DNA of 54,496 nt from JAQBDA01 sp032124675 (GTDB taxonomy: Bacteria; Chloroflexota; Anaerolineae; Anaerolineales; UBA4823). The number at the start of each line of letters is the position of its first letter. The first letter of the stretch is position 1. Shown piece after piece: positions 23,971 to 33,501 of this stretch. The position numbers were made by a program, and so were the translations under genes. The stretch is from contig JAQBDA010000230.1 of the NCBI GenBank assembly GCA_032124675.1, forward strand, positions 1-54,496, written 5' to 3'. The notes below the pieces were generated by a model that saw only the letters and a program-made list of their open reading frames with translations, did not search any database and was not told the DNA's origin.

Positions 23971-24750
23971 ATGCCTTTCCACCAACCCGATACCGTTCGC
24001 TACTATACATTCGACCTGCTCGAAGAAGCCGGGGTGAACCATGCTGTTTTCAGCCGCGTTGGCGGCGTCAGCCCGTCGCCATGGGATTCGCTCAATGTCG
24101 GTGGTATGGTAGGCGACGACCCTCAGCGGGTCAGGCAGAATCGCCTGAGGACGCTCCGGACAATGGGTCGGACATCAGAGAGCGTTTACGATGCCTGGCA
24201 GGTGCATAGTGCCATGGTAGTGCGGGTGGATAAACCACGGCTTCCTGAGCAGAGCTATGTTCAGGCGGATATACTGCTCACCGACCGTCCTGAGGTATCC
24301 TTGTATATGCGGTTTGCAGATTGTGTCCCAATCCTGCTGTATGACCCGCAGAAACGTGTTGTAGGGCTGGTGCACGCCGGCTGGTTGGGAACCGTACGCC
24401 GGGCTGTATCTGCAGCGCTTCAGGCTATGCAGGCAGAATATGGCACTATGCCGGCGGATATCCTGGCGGGCATCGGCCCATCGATCGGCGCACATCATTA
24501 CGAAGTCGGAGAGGACGTTGTTGAACAGGTGCAGGCAGTATTTGGACAGGATGCACATCGTCTGCTTCCGGAGTACAATGGTACGGTGCAATTCGATTTA
24601 TGGTCAGCCAACCGGCTGCTCCTGGAGTGGGGTGGGGTGCGCAGCATCGAGATTTCTGAGATCTGTACTGCCTGCCATATGGAGGATTGGTTCTCGCACC
24701 GTGGCGAAAAGGGACGTACCGGCCGGTTCGGCGTATTAATTAACCTGTGA
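23971..24750 (+). CDS. pgeF: PgeF/YfiH (laccase-domain) purine nucleoside phosphorylase-like protein
   Basis: 259 residues from ATG 23971 (an upstream extension lies in the preceding gene). The Zn-binding residues of the YlmD/YfiH family are visible: FSRVGGVS, MRFADCVPILLYD (Cys), VHAGWLGTVRRAV (His) and CTACHMEDWFSHR near the end. Family members cleave adenosine/inosine and edit peptidoglycan precursors; older laccase annotation is doubtful. It leads a pgeF-yggS-yggT-yggU run, a common cell-division-linked neighbourhood. Confidence 0.9.
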   Translation: MPFHQPDTVRYYTFDLLEEAGVNHAVFSRVGGVSPSPWDSLNVGGMVGDDPQRVRQNRLRTLRTMGRTSESVYDAWQVHSAMVVRVDKPRLPEQSYVQADILLTDRPEVSLYMRFADCVPILLYDPQKRVVGLVHAGWLGTVRRAVSAALQAMQAEYGTMPADILAGIGPSIGAHHYEVGEDVVEQVQAVFGQDAHRLLPEYNGTVQFDLWSANRLLLEWGGVRSIEISEICTACHMEDWFSHRGEKGRTGRFGVLINL

Positions 24751-24763
24751 ATTTATAGATGAT

Positions 24764-25495
24764 ATGGGTTTGCCCCTGGAATTAAGTACGATCAAGTCAA
24801 ACTATGAGCGGGTGATGGAGCGCATCCACGCAGCTGCCTTGGACGCCGGGCGTGACCCGGAGACCGTCCGCCTGGTTGTTGTTACCAAAGGACAGGAGAT
24901 CGAAGGGCTGCGGCAGGCGGTTGGGGCGGGAGCGAACAGACTGGGCGAGAATTATGTCGAAGAGGCGCTCGACAAAATGGTCCAGTTCGGGCAGAATGTT
25001 GAGGTAGAATGGCATATGATCGGCCATATCCAGAGCCGGAAGTCACGGCTGGTGGCGGAAAATTTTGATTTCGTCCATTCTCTCGACAGCTATAAACTGG
25101 CTGTGCGTTTAGACCGCTTTTCCGGGGAATCAGACCACCGGCTGCCGGTTTTACTGGAGTGTAATGTGAGCGGAGAAGGTAGTAAATTTGGCTTCCCGGC
25201 CTGGGAGAAAGACCAATGGCACGCACTTGCCGCAGCAGCACGCCAGATAGCCGATCTGCCGAACCTGTCTGTGCAAGGATTGATGACCATGCCGCCGTAC
25301 TTCGATGACCCGGAAGACGCCCGTCCGTATTTCCAGCGCCTGGTGCGCCTGCGGGATTTCCTCTGCCAAAAATTGCCGCAGCTAGCCTGGTCCGAGTTAT
25401 CGATGGGCATGAGTGGAGATTACGAGATTGCCGTCCAGGAGGGAGCAACCCTGCTGCGCGTTGGACAGGCGATCATGGGTTTGCGTCCAGAATAG
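24764..25495 (+). CDS. yggS: YggS-family pyridoxal phosphate homeostasis protein
   Basis: 243 residues, a single alanine-racemase-like barrel. The PLP lysine is K42 in VVVTKGQE; GENYVEEALDKM, WHMIGHIQSRKSR and SMGMSGDYEIAVQEGATLLRVGQ are standard signatures. It binds and balances PLP without a substrate reaction. It starts 13 bases after pgeF. Confidence 0.95.
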   Translation: MGLPLELSTIKSNYERVMERIHAAALDAGRDPETVRLVVVTKGQEIEGLRQAVGAGANRLGENYVEEALDKMVQFGQNVEVEWHMIGHIQSRKSRLVAENFDFVHSLDSYKLAVRLDRFSGESDHRLPVLLECNVSGEGSKFGFPAWEKDQWHALAAAARQIADLPNLSVQGLMTMPPYFDDPEDARPYFQRLVRLRDFLCQKLPQLAWSELSMGMSGDYEIAVQEGATLLRVGQAIMGLRPE

Positions 25496-25514
25496 CCTCA
25501 CAAAGGAGTCATCC

Positions 25515-25772
25515 ATGGATGTATTGGTCTACCTGATCAATTTGCTGGCGCGATTGCTCACTCTGCTGGTGCTTGCCCAGGCGATCATGTCATATTTCGT
25601 CTCACCTTACCATCCCATTCGCCAGGTAATTGATAGGCTGCTTGAGCCGGTCTATACGCCGATACGCAGGGTCCTGCCACAAACCGGGATGATCGACTTC
25701 AGCCCGCTGGTCTTGATCATTCTGGTGCAGGTCGTCGCATGGCTGCTGGTGAGCGTACTGGGGTCATTCTGA
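25515..25772 (+). CDS. yggT: YggT-family membrane protein
   Basis: 85 residues from ATG 25515, preceded by AAAGGAG. Two hydrophobic helices flank the family motif PYHPIRQVIDRLLEPVYTPI; RRVLPQ and FSPLVLIILV follow. YggT proteins are linked to cell division and osmotic response in other bacteria; mechanism unknown. The order yggS-yggT-yggU supports the call. Confidence 0.93.
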   Translation: MDVLVYLINLLARLLTLLVLAQAIMSYFVSPYHPIRQVIDRLLEPVYTPIRRVLPQTGMIDFSPLVLIILVQVVAWLLVSVLGSF

Positions 25773-25786
25773 GAGGCGGGGAAAAC

Positions 25787-26098
25787 ATGGCAAAACGAAA
25801 TTATCACCTGCATGATGGGCAGAAAGGATCAGCGCTGGCAGTCAGGGTTACCCCCAGGGCGAGCCGAAACGAAATATCTGGCATATTAGATGATGGGACG
25901 GTAAAAATACGCCTGACCGCAGCGCCGGTGGAAGGAAAAGCGAACGCCGCCCTTGTAGATTTTTTATCAGGGGTGATCGGGGTGCCTGCGTCCAGGATCG
26001 AGGTGGTAGCGGGAAAGACCGGACGCGACAAACTGGTTTCCATCCTGGACCTGGATGCTGAAACCGTTCACCAACGCATCATCAAAAATCTCGCTTGA
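25787..26098 (+). CDS. yggU: DUF167 (YggU) family protein
   Basis: 103 residues from ATG 25787, after GAGGCGGGG. Motifs RVTPRASRNEI, LTAAPVEGKANAALVDFL and VVAGKTGRDKLV are diagnostic of DUF167. A small soluble alpha/beta protein of unknown function, last gene of the yggS-yggT-yggU run; it converges with the NACHT gene over a 57-base gap with no clear hairpin. Confidence 0.95.
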   Translation: MAKRNYHLHDGQKGSALAVRVTPRASRNEISGILDDGTVKIRLTAAPVEGKANAALVDFLSGVIGVPASRIEVVAGKTGRDKLVSILDLDAETVHQRIIKNLA

Positions 26099-26155
26099 CC
26101 TCAGTTGTATTTTGGCAGGTTGGGGTATTTGCTTTGTTATTGAGATCGCTTCTAG

Positions 26156-28780
26156 CTACTTGGCTGAGAATACCATGTCTGGATTAGGGAGTTTTATTCC
26201 GGTGGCTGCCAGATGCCACAAAGTGTTGTATGCCGCATCTTGAATTTCCCCTTGCGTGTTATAGAGCATCGTGTATAACGGCGTGACTGCCAATTCATCT
26301 CCATGCATCCGCAGATAGTCCATCGCGGCAAGCGCTTGTTCTGCAGAGCCTTCCTGAAGACCCCTGAGCAGCAATTCTACCGCCGGTCTCCCCGGTGAGA
26401 CGCCGATCCCCAATTCTCCGGCAAATTCGATCAGCCAGGCTGTTTCTGTGAGCGGGGGATGCGACCGTGCCAGGTATGGATTTGGGAGTTCCATGGTTTC
26501 GAGCGCCTGGGTCGCTGCATTCTTCACCAGCCATTCCTCTTCTTCGATCTGGATCCTCTCCAGAATCTCCACTGCCCAGGGCTGGTTAACGCGCTGCAAA
26601 CCGTAGATCACTGCCCGGCGGACCATGATGTCTTCGATTTGCGCCCCTTCACGCAGGGTTGGGTAACCTTCTTCGGGGTGATTGGCAAGCGCCTCGGCGG
26701 CGGCTTTGCGCAGTTCATCATCTCCACTAAGCAGGGCATCCGCGAGATATTCCAGGGCCGGTCGATTGCCGATGGCTGCCAGGGCCAGGCTGGCAGATCG
26801 ACGCACGTTCGGAGCCGGATCGTACAGCAGATTGTTCAGATTTGTAATCAGCCTATCGGCGGTATTCTTCTCCGCGGCTATTTTCTCGTCGTAATAAAGG
26901 CCCGCTCCTAAGGATGCGATCTGGCGCTGGCCTGGTATCGACGATTCACTTAGCTGGTGCAGTAAAGTCTGAATGCCGCCAGTACCGGAGGCAACAACCA
27001 CTGCCATCAGCCGGGCACGTAGTGCCAGTGGTTCACGGGCATCCTGCAGCAGTGTAGCCAGTCTGCGCATCAGGGCAGGTCGCCAGGAGAAATTGGCCGG
27101 CGCATACCGCAGCAGGCGCGCTGCTGTGAGTATATGCCTGTGTAGGGGTGCCTGATCCTCGGCCAGCAGATTATCGATCACCTTTGTCAGCGGGTTCCCG
27201 CAGGCAATCGCGAAAGCTGCTGTCTGGGTACGAATATCCCAGCCTGGTTTCTCGGACCACTCTTTCCCCGAGAGTATGCTGTCCACCCCGACCAGCTGGC
27301 TTAGCGAATAGCCCGCCAGGTAGCTGCATATTGATGGATGTTGGAAACGCAGGCGATTTCCGGAGCCGAGAACCAGCAGCCCGTTTTCTTGCAAGAGAGG
27401 CAGGACAGGAGCTACTTTGACGCGCTTCAATCCCCTGAGCGCTTCCGGGAGTGCCTCGTCATATTCCTGCTGAATGATCTCTTCATCGACTTCTTCCATC
27501 AGGGCTTGTTCTTCAGCCTGCTCTGCCGTATCTGACGGGACAACCGCTATTTTCTTGGGTAAGACGCCCAGCTTTTCCTGTGATTGTGCCGGGCTGCCGG
27601 TGATCAAAACCTGCAGAGCGATCTTCTCCAGAGCAGGGCGTGCCTGACGGTCAGGTTGCAGGTTCTTATCGTAGACCATGCGGCGTAGGAACGCCTCCAT
27701 GGCATCGTTGAGAGACGGTCCAAGCTGGTCACCGGCATAAGCTGACCAGGTCTTCAGTGCAATTTCCAGCGGCGATGCTGGGGCATTGGTTCCGATCAAC
27801 CAGGCGTTGATCAGGGCGGGTTCTGCGCCCTGGCTGCCTCGCATCTGTGGAGGAATGGTTGTCTCCCATGCTGAATTCCAGCGTTGGACGAACGCAGCCC
27901 GTTCGGGGCGGTCCCACCCGGCGACTGCCAGCGGAACACATCCCAGCCGGGACAGCCCATCGAAGTAATCCAGAGAAGCGCTTGCCACAATGCGTAAAGC
28001 TGGATATCTATCCTTGAGCAGCGCCAGGTATCCGACCACCTCATCCACATCGGCCGGTACCAATTCGTCAAGACCATCCAGGATGAGCAAGGTTTTGCCG
28101 TCTGTCAGTGATCCATCCAGGTAATCCTTGAGCCTGGTCCTCGCTTTGGCAGCGGTTGACCCCCCCAAATTGGCGATCAGTGTATTCAGCGGGTCTTGCG
28201 GATCGGCGGGTGGCAGCGTGATGTCGGTCGCGTGCAGAAGCAGCGGGGTGAGCTTATCCAACCCACCTGGCAGTGCTTCACGGCGTGCGATCTGGGCGGC
28301 CAGATGGGCAAGACAGACCGTTTTTCCGCTGCCTGGTGGTCCGACGATGACCAGGCTGGTACCGTTTGCTAATGCCTCAGCCGCCGTAAAAACCGGCGCT
28401 CGATAACGTGCAGCCAGCTCGGGGACATCGGGGAGATATGGCAGGACCAGGTGGGTGACGTCAATATGGGGTGGGGGGTCGCCAGGGATGACCGGTGGAG
28501 GCGGCGCCAGCAGTTTTGGTGTGATCAGCAAGTCATCGAGCGGGAAGAGCGGTGCAGCGATGTGCATGGACTGCGAACGGCGCAGCGCCTCATTGCGCAG
28601 GCGTACATCTGCCCCGGCTGTCGCGCTCTGGCGGGCAGAGACCATCCAGGCCCGCGTATTCTGCAGCATGCGTGCGAAGCCCGGTCGCAGGCGTCCCAGC
28701 AGCCACATGAGCAGAAAGCCTGCCAGGAAGCCAACCCAGAATGAAGTCCGGTCTATGTCAAGATTGCGCAGGAAATTCAT
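26156..28780 (-). CDS. Membrane-anchored NACHT-type NTPase with HEAT-like repeats
   Basis: 874 residues from ATG 28780, two bases after the stop of the upstream gene. One membrane helix (about 13-30) is followed by a short coil and Pro-rich stretch. A STAND/NACHT-like module has Walker A GPPGSGKT (147-154) and Walker B LLILDGLDEL (about 231-240), where the acidic pattern is that of NACHT proteins. After a winged-helix-like middle, the C-terminal ~280 residues form helical pairs of HEAT type (RRSASLALAAIGNRPALEYL, DELRKAAAEALANHPEEG). STAND proteins are switch ATPases, many in defence or signalling; whether this one is cannot be told. It is coupled to the zinc-ribbon protein. Confidence 0.83.
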   Translation of the reverse strand: MNFLRNLDIDRTSFWVGFLAGFLLMWLLGRLRPGFARMLQNTRAWMVSARQSATAGADVRLRNEALRRSQSMHIAAPLFPLDDLLITPKLLAPPPPVIPGDPPPHIDVTHLVLPYLPDVPELAARYRAPVFTAAEALANGTSLVIVGPPGSGKTVCLAHLAAQIARREALPGGLDKLTPLLLHATDITLPPADPQDPLNTLIANLGGSTAAKARTRLKDYLDGSLTDGKTLLILDGLDELVPADVDEVVGYLALLKDRYPALRIVASASLDYFDGLSRLGCVPLAVAGWDRPERAAFVQRWNSAWETTIPPQMRGSQGAEPALINAWLIGTNAPASPLEIALKTWSAYAGDQLGPSLNDAMEAFLRRMVYDKNLQPDRQARPALEKIALQVLITGSPAQSQEKLGVLPKKIAVVPSDTAEQAEEQALMEEVDEEIIQQEYDEALPEALRGLKRVKVAPVLPLLQENGLLVLGSGNRLRFQHPSICSYLAGYSLSQLVGVDSILSGKEWSEKPGWDIRTQTAAFAIACGNPLTKVIDNLLAEDQAPLHRHILTAARLLRYAPANFSWRPALMRRLATLLQDAREPLALRARLMAVVVASGTGGIQTLLHQLSESSIPGQRQIASLGAGLYYDEKIAAEKNTADRLITNLNNLLYDPAPNVRRSASLALAAIGNRPALEYLADALLSGDDELRKAAAEALANHPEEGYPTLREGAQIEDIMVRRAVIYGLQRVNQPWAVEILERIQIEEEEWLVKNAATQALETMELPNPYLARSHPPLTETAWLIEFAGELGIGVSPGRPAVELLLRGLQEGSAEQALAAMDYLRMHGDELAVTPLYTMLYNTQGEIQDAAYNTLWHLAATGIKLPNPDMVFSAK

Positions 28781-28782
28781 CT

Positions 28783-29484
28783 TCAGCCTGCATATAGGAT
28801 CCGCCCGCAGGTATCGCAGCGGGTGATCTGGTTGGGCGAACGTGAGGAATGCAGTAATGCCGCGTTCAAGGTCGATCCACATGCCGAGCAGTGGATATCA
28901 GAGACTTTGGCGACTGCGATCCCGCGCCGCTGCTGGCGGAGCTGGTAGTATAGATCCAGGTCTGATTTTAGGATCGAGGCGGCAGCCGCATCCCGTTCGG
29001 ATTGCTGCCGGTGGGCATCATCCTGGAGTGATGACTTCTCGCGGGATAATCCTTCATTAAGCGTCTCCTTGCGCAGGCGTTCTTTTTCAAACTGCCCGGA
29101 TGCCTGTGCTTCATCTGCCTGCGCCTCCTCCTGGGCGATCATCTTTTCCAACTGCCGGTCCTCCAGGACAGCCAGATAGCGCTTCAGGGCAGCTGACTCG
29201 TTCTGAAGGTCTTGAAGCTCTTTCGGGTTGCGCACTTTGCCGCCGTACAAAGTCGCTTCGGTCTGCTCGATCTTCAGTCTCTGGGCTTTGACTTCCTGCT
29301 CTGAATGCCGCAGCTCGGCTGTCACCCGGTTCAGGATCTCGGTGGCTGCCTCAAGCTGGCTTTCAGCCAGTTTGAGCTCGCGCCGATCGCTCAATGCAAT
29401 CTCGATCTCATTTAGGCGCTTTTGGATCGCATCGAGCTGGCTGTCTAGCTGCTGCATGCGGTATAGTTTAAATGTATCGCTCAT
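28783..29484 (-). CDS. Coiled-coil zinc-ribbon protein (DUF164/CdsZ-like)
   Basis: 233 residues: a long coiled coil (about 10-185) ends in a C4 zinc ribbon, HCSACGS and ITRCDTCGRI. Family members with this layout are wide-spread and bind ribosome/translation components or act as adaptors. A near-consensus promoter ends only eight bases before the ATG, so the message should be leaderless or nearly so. The NACHT-type gene follows after two bases. Confidence 0.9.
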   Translation of the reverse strand: MSDTFKLYRMQQLDSQLDAIQKRLNEIEIALSDRRELKLAESQLEAATEILNRVTAELRHSEQEVKAQRLKIEQTEATLYGGKVRNPKELQDLQNESAALKRYLAVLEDRQLEKMIAQEEAQADEAQASGQFEKERLRKETLNEGLSREKSSLQDDAHRQQSERDAAAASILKSDLDLYYQLRQQRRGIAVAKVSDIHCSACGSTLNAALLHSSRSPNQITRCDTCGRILYAG

Positions 29485-29492
29485 CTGATTTG

Positions 29493-29521
29493 ATTATATG
29501 GTCGGTCATGGAATAAGGCAA
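29493..29521 (-). promoter_or_regulatory. Promoter giving a near-leaderless transcript
   Basis: On the minus strand, TTGCCT (29521-29516) and TATAAT (29498-29493), 17 bases apart. Only eight bases separate the -10 from the ATG at 29484, so the 5' end lies at, or one or two bases before, the start codon. Confidence 0.7.
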
Positions 29522-29608
29522 GGGATAAGCCAGTTGTATCGGGTGTTCAATCCCTTACGGATTTGTCAAGATAACTTGCTCATTTTGGCGATGGATATAA
29601 AATAAGGT

Positions 29609-31270
29609 ATGCCACATCGCCGCATGCCGTGGTTGGCGTGGGTCGCGGTTTTTTTGTTCCTGCTCGCTGTCAGCCTACCCTATCTATATGCTCTGGTCGC
29701 CGCCGGAGATCGCCACGTATTCACCGGATTGCTTTTCAATCCCCTGGATGGCAATACTTATCTGGCAAAAATGTACCAGGGGTTCAATGGTGCATGGCAG
29801 TTCCACCTGCCTTATACCGCCGAGCCTGGACAGGGCGCTTATCTATTCCTGTACTACCTATTCCTCGGACATGCCGCCAGGCTGTCGGGCACCCCTATAG
29901 CCATTGCCTATCATGTGGCAAGGCTTGCTGCAGCGCTGTTTATGATCTATGCAATCTTCCGTTTCTACGCTGCAATTCTGGCAGAATCCCGCCATGTCTG
30001 GCTGGCGTTCGGATTGGCACTGCTGGGGGGTGGGATCGGCTGGCTGGCGCTGCCGGGTGGTGTTATCACAGCTGATTTTTGGGTCGCGGAAGCCTATCCA
30101 TTCCTCTCTGCCTATGCAAACCCGCACTTCCCCTTGACCTTGGGTCTGCTGCTGTGGATTTTGACTCCTCCAGGGGTTGATACTGCCGTTGGAACACCAG
30201 CGAACCTCAGCCAGGTTGTGCGGCGAAGCTGGAAGACCGCACCGCTGGTATTTCTCCTGGCGTTGATCTCACCTTTTGCGGTCATAATTGCTGTCCTGGT
30301 ACTGGGTGGCGTAATCGTGCTCGGCTGCCTGCTGAATGGAAGGGTGCTAGGCCCTGCTGGGCGCCAGTACATAGGCCGGCTGGTCTGGATGGCAGCGACA
30401 GGAGCGCCGGTGTTGATCTACGATCAATGGGTGACAATGCGCAGCCCGCAGCTAAGGGCCTGGAACGCGCAAAATGTGACCCCTGCACCTGCTCCCTGGG
30501 ATTTTCTGCTCTCGTTCTCCCCGGTATTGATCCTGGCAGCGCTGGGTGTATGGCGATTGCTGAAAGACCGGCGGGCCCGGCGTGCGGGTGCCATTGATTC
30601 CTGGGTGGTTCCCATCGTGTGGGTCGTTCTCGGCATCTTGCTGCTGTATATGCCGCTCAACCTGCAGAGACGATTCATTTTGGGGCTTTATGCGCCGCTC
30701 TGCCCACTGGCTGTGAGCGGGGTTGCCTGGCTCGCCGGCGGTCACCAGAGGCGTTTCCGGCTGATCGCCATCGCCTTGTTCGTCCTTGTGCTGCCCACCA
30801 ATTTATTTGTCCTCCTGGCGGCACAGCACGGCATCCAAGGGCATGATCCCCTGCTGTATCTGCACGAGGATGAAGCGGCTGCCTTCCAATGGCTGCGCCA
30901 GCAGCCTGAAGCAGATGCATTGGTGCTGGCTTCCCCGCGCACCGGTCTGCTCATCCCGGCACATACCGGTCTGCGGGTAGTCTATGGTCACCCCTATGAA
31001 ACCGTTGATGCAGAGAGTCACAAACAAGCAGTCGAAGATTTTTATTCCGCAGGCTGGGATGTCTCCAGGAAGATTGACTACCTTGGCACACAGGCTGTGG
31101 AGTATATCTTCGTAGGTCCGCAGGAAAAAGTGCTAGGTACGTTCACCGAATTTCCAGGAACGGTGCCTGTCTTTCAATCGGGTAGTGTAACCATCTATGC
31201 CTTTCAAACAGAGCTGACAGCAGTAATGCCTCGGGCTTTCTGGCCTGAAGCCGCCTGGGTGATCTGGTGA
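29609..31270 (+). CDS. Large polytopic membrane protein
   Basis: 553 residues from ATG 29609. An N-terminal helix is followed by a loop with FTGLLFNPLDGNTYLAKM, then about ten helices and a soluble C-terminus (YIFVGPQEKVLG). The same DGN-Y-AKM loop and a C-terminal GP-E-LG motif are found in the protein at 33488-35140, so the two are paralogues. The fold resembles GT-C-type transferases, but no catalytic Asp pair could be placed. Its stop overlaps the start of the next gene by four bases. Function unknown; envelope glycan or lipid role is inference. Confidence 0.75.
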   Translation: MPHRRMPWLAWVAVFLFLLAVSLPYLYALVAAGDRHVFTGLLFNPLDGNTYLAKMYQGFNGAWQFHLPYTAEPGQGAYLFLYYLFLGHAARLSGTPIAIAYHVARLAAALFMIYAIFRFYAAILAESRHVWLAFGLALLGGGIGWLALPGGVITADFWVAEAYPFLSAYANPHFPLTLGLLLWILTPPGVDTAVGTPANLSQVVRRSWKTAPLVFLLALISPFAVIIAVLVLGGVIVLGCLLNGRVLGPAGRQYIGRLVWMAATGAPVLIYDQWVTMRSPQLRAWNAQNVTPAPAPWDFLLSFSPVLILAALGVWRLLKDRRARRAGAIDSWVVPIVWVVLGILLLYMPLNLQRRFILGLYAPLCPLAVSGVAWLAGGHQRRFRLIAIALFVLVLPTNLFVLLAAQHGIQGHDPLLYLHEDEAAAFQWLRQQPEADALVLASPRTGLLIPAHTGLRVVYGHPYETVDAESHKQAVEDFYSAGWDVSRKIDYLGTQAVEYIFVGPQEKVLGTFTEFPGTVPVFQSGSVTIYAFQTELTAVMPRAFWPEAAWVIW

Positions 31271-33501
31271 AATCTCCAGGCTCCGTGACGGTAGTCTCAT
31301 TCCTGTCATCGACCGCGTTGGATGGCAGGTCGAACCTGATGGGATTGATCAGGTATCTATGGCCTTTGCTGCTGCCGCTGTTCTTGCTGCTGCCTGCCTT
31401 GGGCAGTTTCCCATATCCGTCACCGGATGCGCCCTATTCCGACTTGACCATCAGTCATTACCCAAATGCCGTGTATTTGCGTGAAGCGCTGCTCACCTAC
31501 CGCAGCCTGCCGTTGTGGTCACCGGCGATCTTGAGCGGGTATCCTTTTGCGGCCAATCCATTATCAGGTCTATGGTATCCTGGCGGGTGGCCGGCGCTGC
31601 TGCTCCCCTTGCCTCTCGGCTTCAACCTGCTGGTTGGCCTGCATATCCTGTGGGGCGGTATCGGTTTGTATCTGTTTTTGCGTGCGGTCGGGATGAAAGT
31701 CCCGGCTGCGCTGCTTGGAGCGCTGGCGTTCGAGGCCATGCCGAAGATCCTCGCCCACTACGGTGCCGGGCATATCACCCTGCTCTATGCCATCTCGTGG
31801 ACACCCTGGCTGCTGTTAGCCAGCGAATCCGGATACAGCCAGCCAGGTCACAACCGGTTCTGGATCGCACCCAGACGTTTGCTGCCGGCTGTCATTTTGG
31901 CGCTGGTATTGCTGGCGGATGTGCGCTGGGGGGCGTATGCAGCATTGTTGTGGTGGGGATATGCAATGTGGCGTTGGGGTCAGGTAAACAGGGCCGACAA
32001 TCCTGAAATTAAGCGTATAGCAAGCGCTGGCAGGCAAGTCTGGCAGCTGCTGCTCCTGACGGTCCTGGCAATGCTGCTGGCGGCTCCGCTGGTCTTGCCG
32101 CTGGTCGAATACACTGCCCTCTCGACCCGCAGCAGCCTGACGGTTCAGGATGTGATGGCATTCTCGTTGCCCCCGATGCAGTTATTGGGGCTCTTCTTCC
32201 CCGATCTGGGCGGATTTCACGAATGGATTGTATACCCGGGCTGGGTGGTGCTCTCGCTCGGGTTATTAGCTGCCATCTGGCGACGCAGCCGGCAGCGTGC
32301 CGTGTTCTGGATATGGGCGGCGATATTCAGCCTGGTCTACTCTCTGGGCGATAACCTGCCTCTGCTGCCTGTTCTGGCGCGCTTCCCGGTAATGGATCTG
32401 CTGCGGGTGCCTCCCAGGTCTTTGTTCCTGTTCGGGATGGCGCTTGCCATTCTGGCAGGTTATGGGCTGGATGCGCTGTTGGACGGGATACTGCCTGGAG
32501 AGCGCCAGCGGGCCAACCTGCTTTTCGTCTTCCTGCTCGGGTTCTGCACCTGCCTCGCCGGGCTGGCAGCCTGGATGGGCGGGGTGCTACCGATTAATTT
32601 TATTTGGGGTTTAACCGCGATGGTCGCTGCACTCGGATGGCTGTGGCTGATTCTCGGCGGCAGGTTAGCTTCAGGCTGGTCACTGATGGGGCTGTTGGTT
32701 TTGTGTCTGGTGGATTTAGGCGGCGTAGACCTGTCATTATTTGCCCCGCACCCGGTCAATAGCGTACTCTCGCAGGCATCTGAGCTAGTCGAGTATTTTG
32801 GGGAGCAGCCGGGGATCTTCCGGGTCTATTCCCCATCCTACAGCCTGCCACAACAGAGTGCCGTTCATGGGAATTTATCCCTGGCGGATGGCGTCGACCC
32901 GCTGCAGCTCACCTCTTATGCTGGCTTTATGGAAGCCGCAAGCGGTGTGCCATCCAGCGGGTACAGCGTCACCCTTCCACCCTTCGGGAATGGAGATCCC
33001 ACCTCCGCAAACGCGGGTTATCTGCCGCGCCCGGACCTGCTCGGTCTGCTGAATGTGCGCTATGTGGCGGCTGAGTTCGACATATCCGCCCCCGGATTGT
33101 CGTTCATAGACCATCTCGGTTCAACCCGCATCTATGAAAACTCCGCATTCCGTCCGCCAGCCTGGGTGCAGCCTGCCGTGAGTCCGGATGGAGAGTACGC
33201 ACTGGTTGAGTCTTATCGGTGGGAACCAAACCATGTCGAGGTCCTGGCTTCCGGTCCTGGCATCCTGGTGCTGTCGGAAATTAATTATCCAGGATGGCAG
33301 GTATGGGTAGATGGAGAGCGGAAAGAGCTTCAGACCGCAGCCTCGATCTTGCGAGCGGTCAGCCTACCGCCCGGCGAGCACAGTGTCCGCTTCCTGTTCC
33401 ACCCGAAAAGCATCTACCTCGGTGTGGGGCTGGCGTCGTTAGGCATGGTGTTAATCCTGTTGAGTGGATTTCGTACTCTCAGGGCGGATGGAAATGGTTA
33501 A
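31267..33501 (+). CDS. YfhO-like membrane protein
   Basis: 744 residues from GTG 31267 (GTGA overlap). N-terminal helices with the YfhO-type loop (SDLTISHYPNAVYLREAL, LPLWSPAILSGYPFAANP), a dozen helices, then a C-terminal outside domain ending with YPGWQVWVDGERKELQTA and a last helix. YfhO proteins are linked to glycosylation of lipoteichoic acid in Firmicutes. Paralogue of the gene at 37490. An internal ATG downstream would trim the polar N-terminus. Confidence 0.82.
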   Translation: MKSPGSVTVVSFLSSTALDGRSNLMGLIRYLWPLLLPLFLLLPALGSFPYPSPDAPYSDLTISHYPNAVYLREALLTYRSLPLWSPAILSGYPFAANPLSGLWYPGGWPALLLPLPLGFNLLVGLHILWGGIGLYLFLRAVGMKVPAALLGALAFEAMPKILAHYGAGHITLLYAISWTPWLLLASESGYSQPGHNRFWIAPRRLLPAVILALVLLADVRWGAYAALLWWGYAMWRWGQVNRADNPEIKRIASAGRQVWQLLLLTVLAMLLAAPLVLPLVEYTALSTRSSLTVQDVMAFSLPPMQLLGLFFPDLGGFHEWIVYPGWVVLSLGLLAAIWRRSRQRAVFWIWAAIFSLVYSLGDNLPLLPVLARFPVMDLLRVPPRSLFLFGMALAILAGYGLDALLDGILPGERQRANLLFVFLLGFCTCLAGLAAWMGGVLPINFIWGLTAMVAALGWLWLILGGRLASGWSLMGLLVLCLVDLGGVDLSLFAPHPVNSVLSQASELVEYFGEQPGIFRVYSPSYSLPQQSAVHGNLSLADGVDPLQLTSYAGFMEAASGVPSSGYSVTLPPFGNGDPTSANAGYLPRPDLLGLLNVRYVAAEFDISAPGLSFIDHLGSTRIYENSAFRPPAWVQPAVSPDGEYALVESYRWEPNHVEVLASGPGILVLSEINYPGWQVWVDGERKELQTAASILRAVSLPPGEHSVRFLFHPKSIYLGVGLASLGMVLILLSGFRTLRADGNG

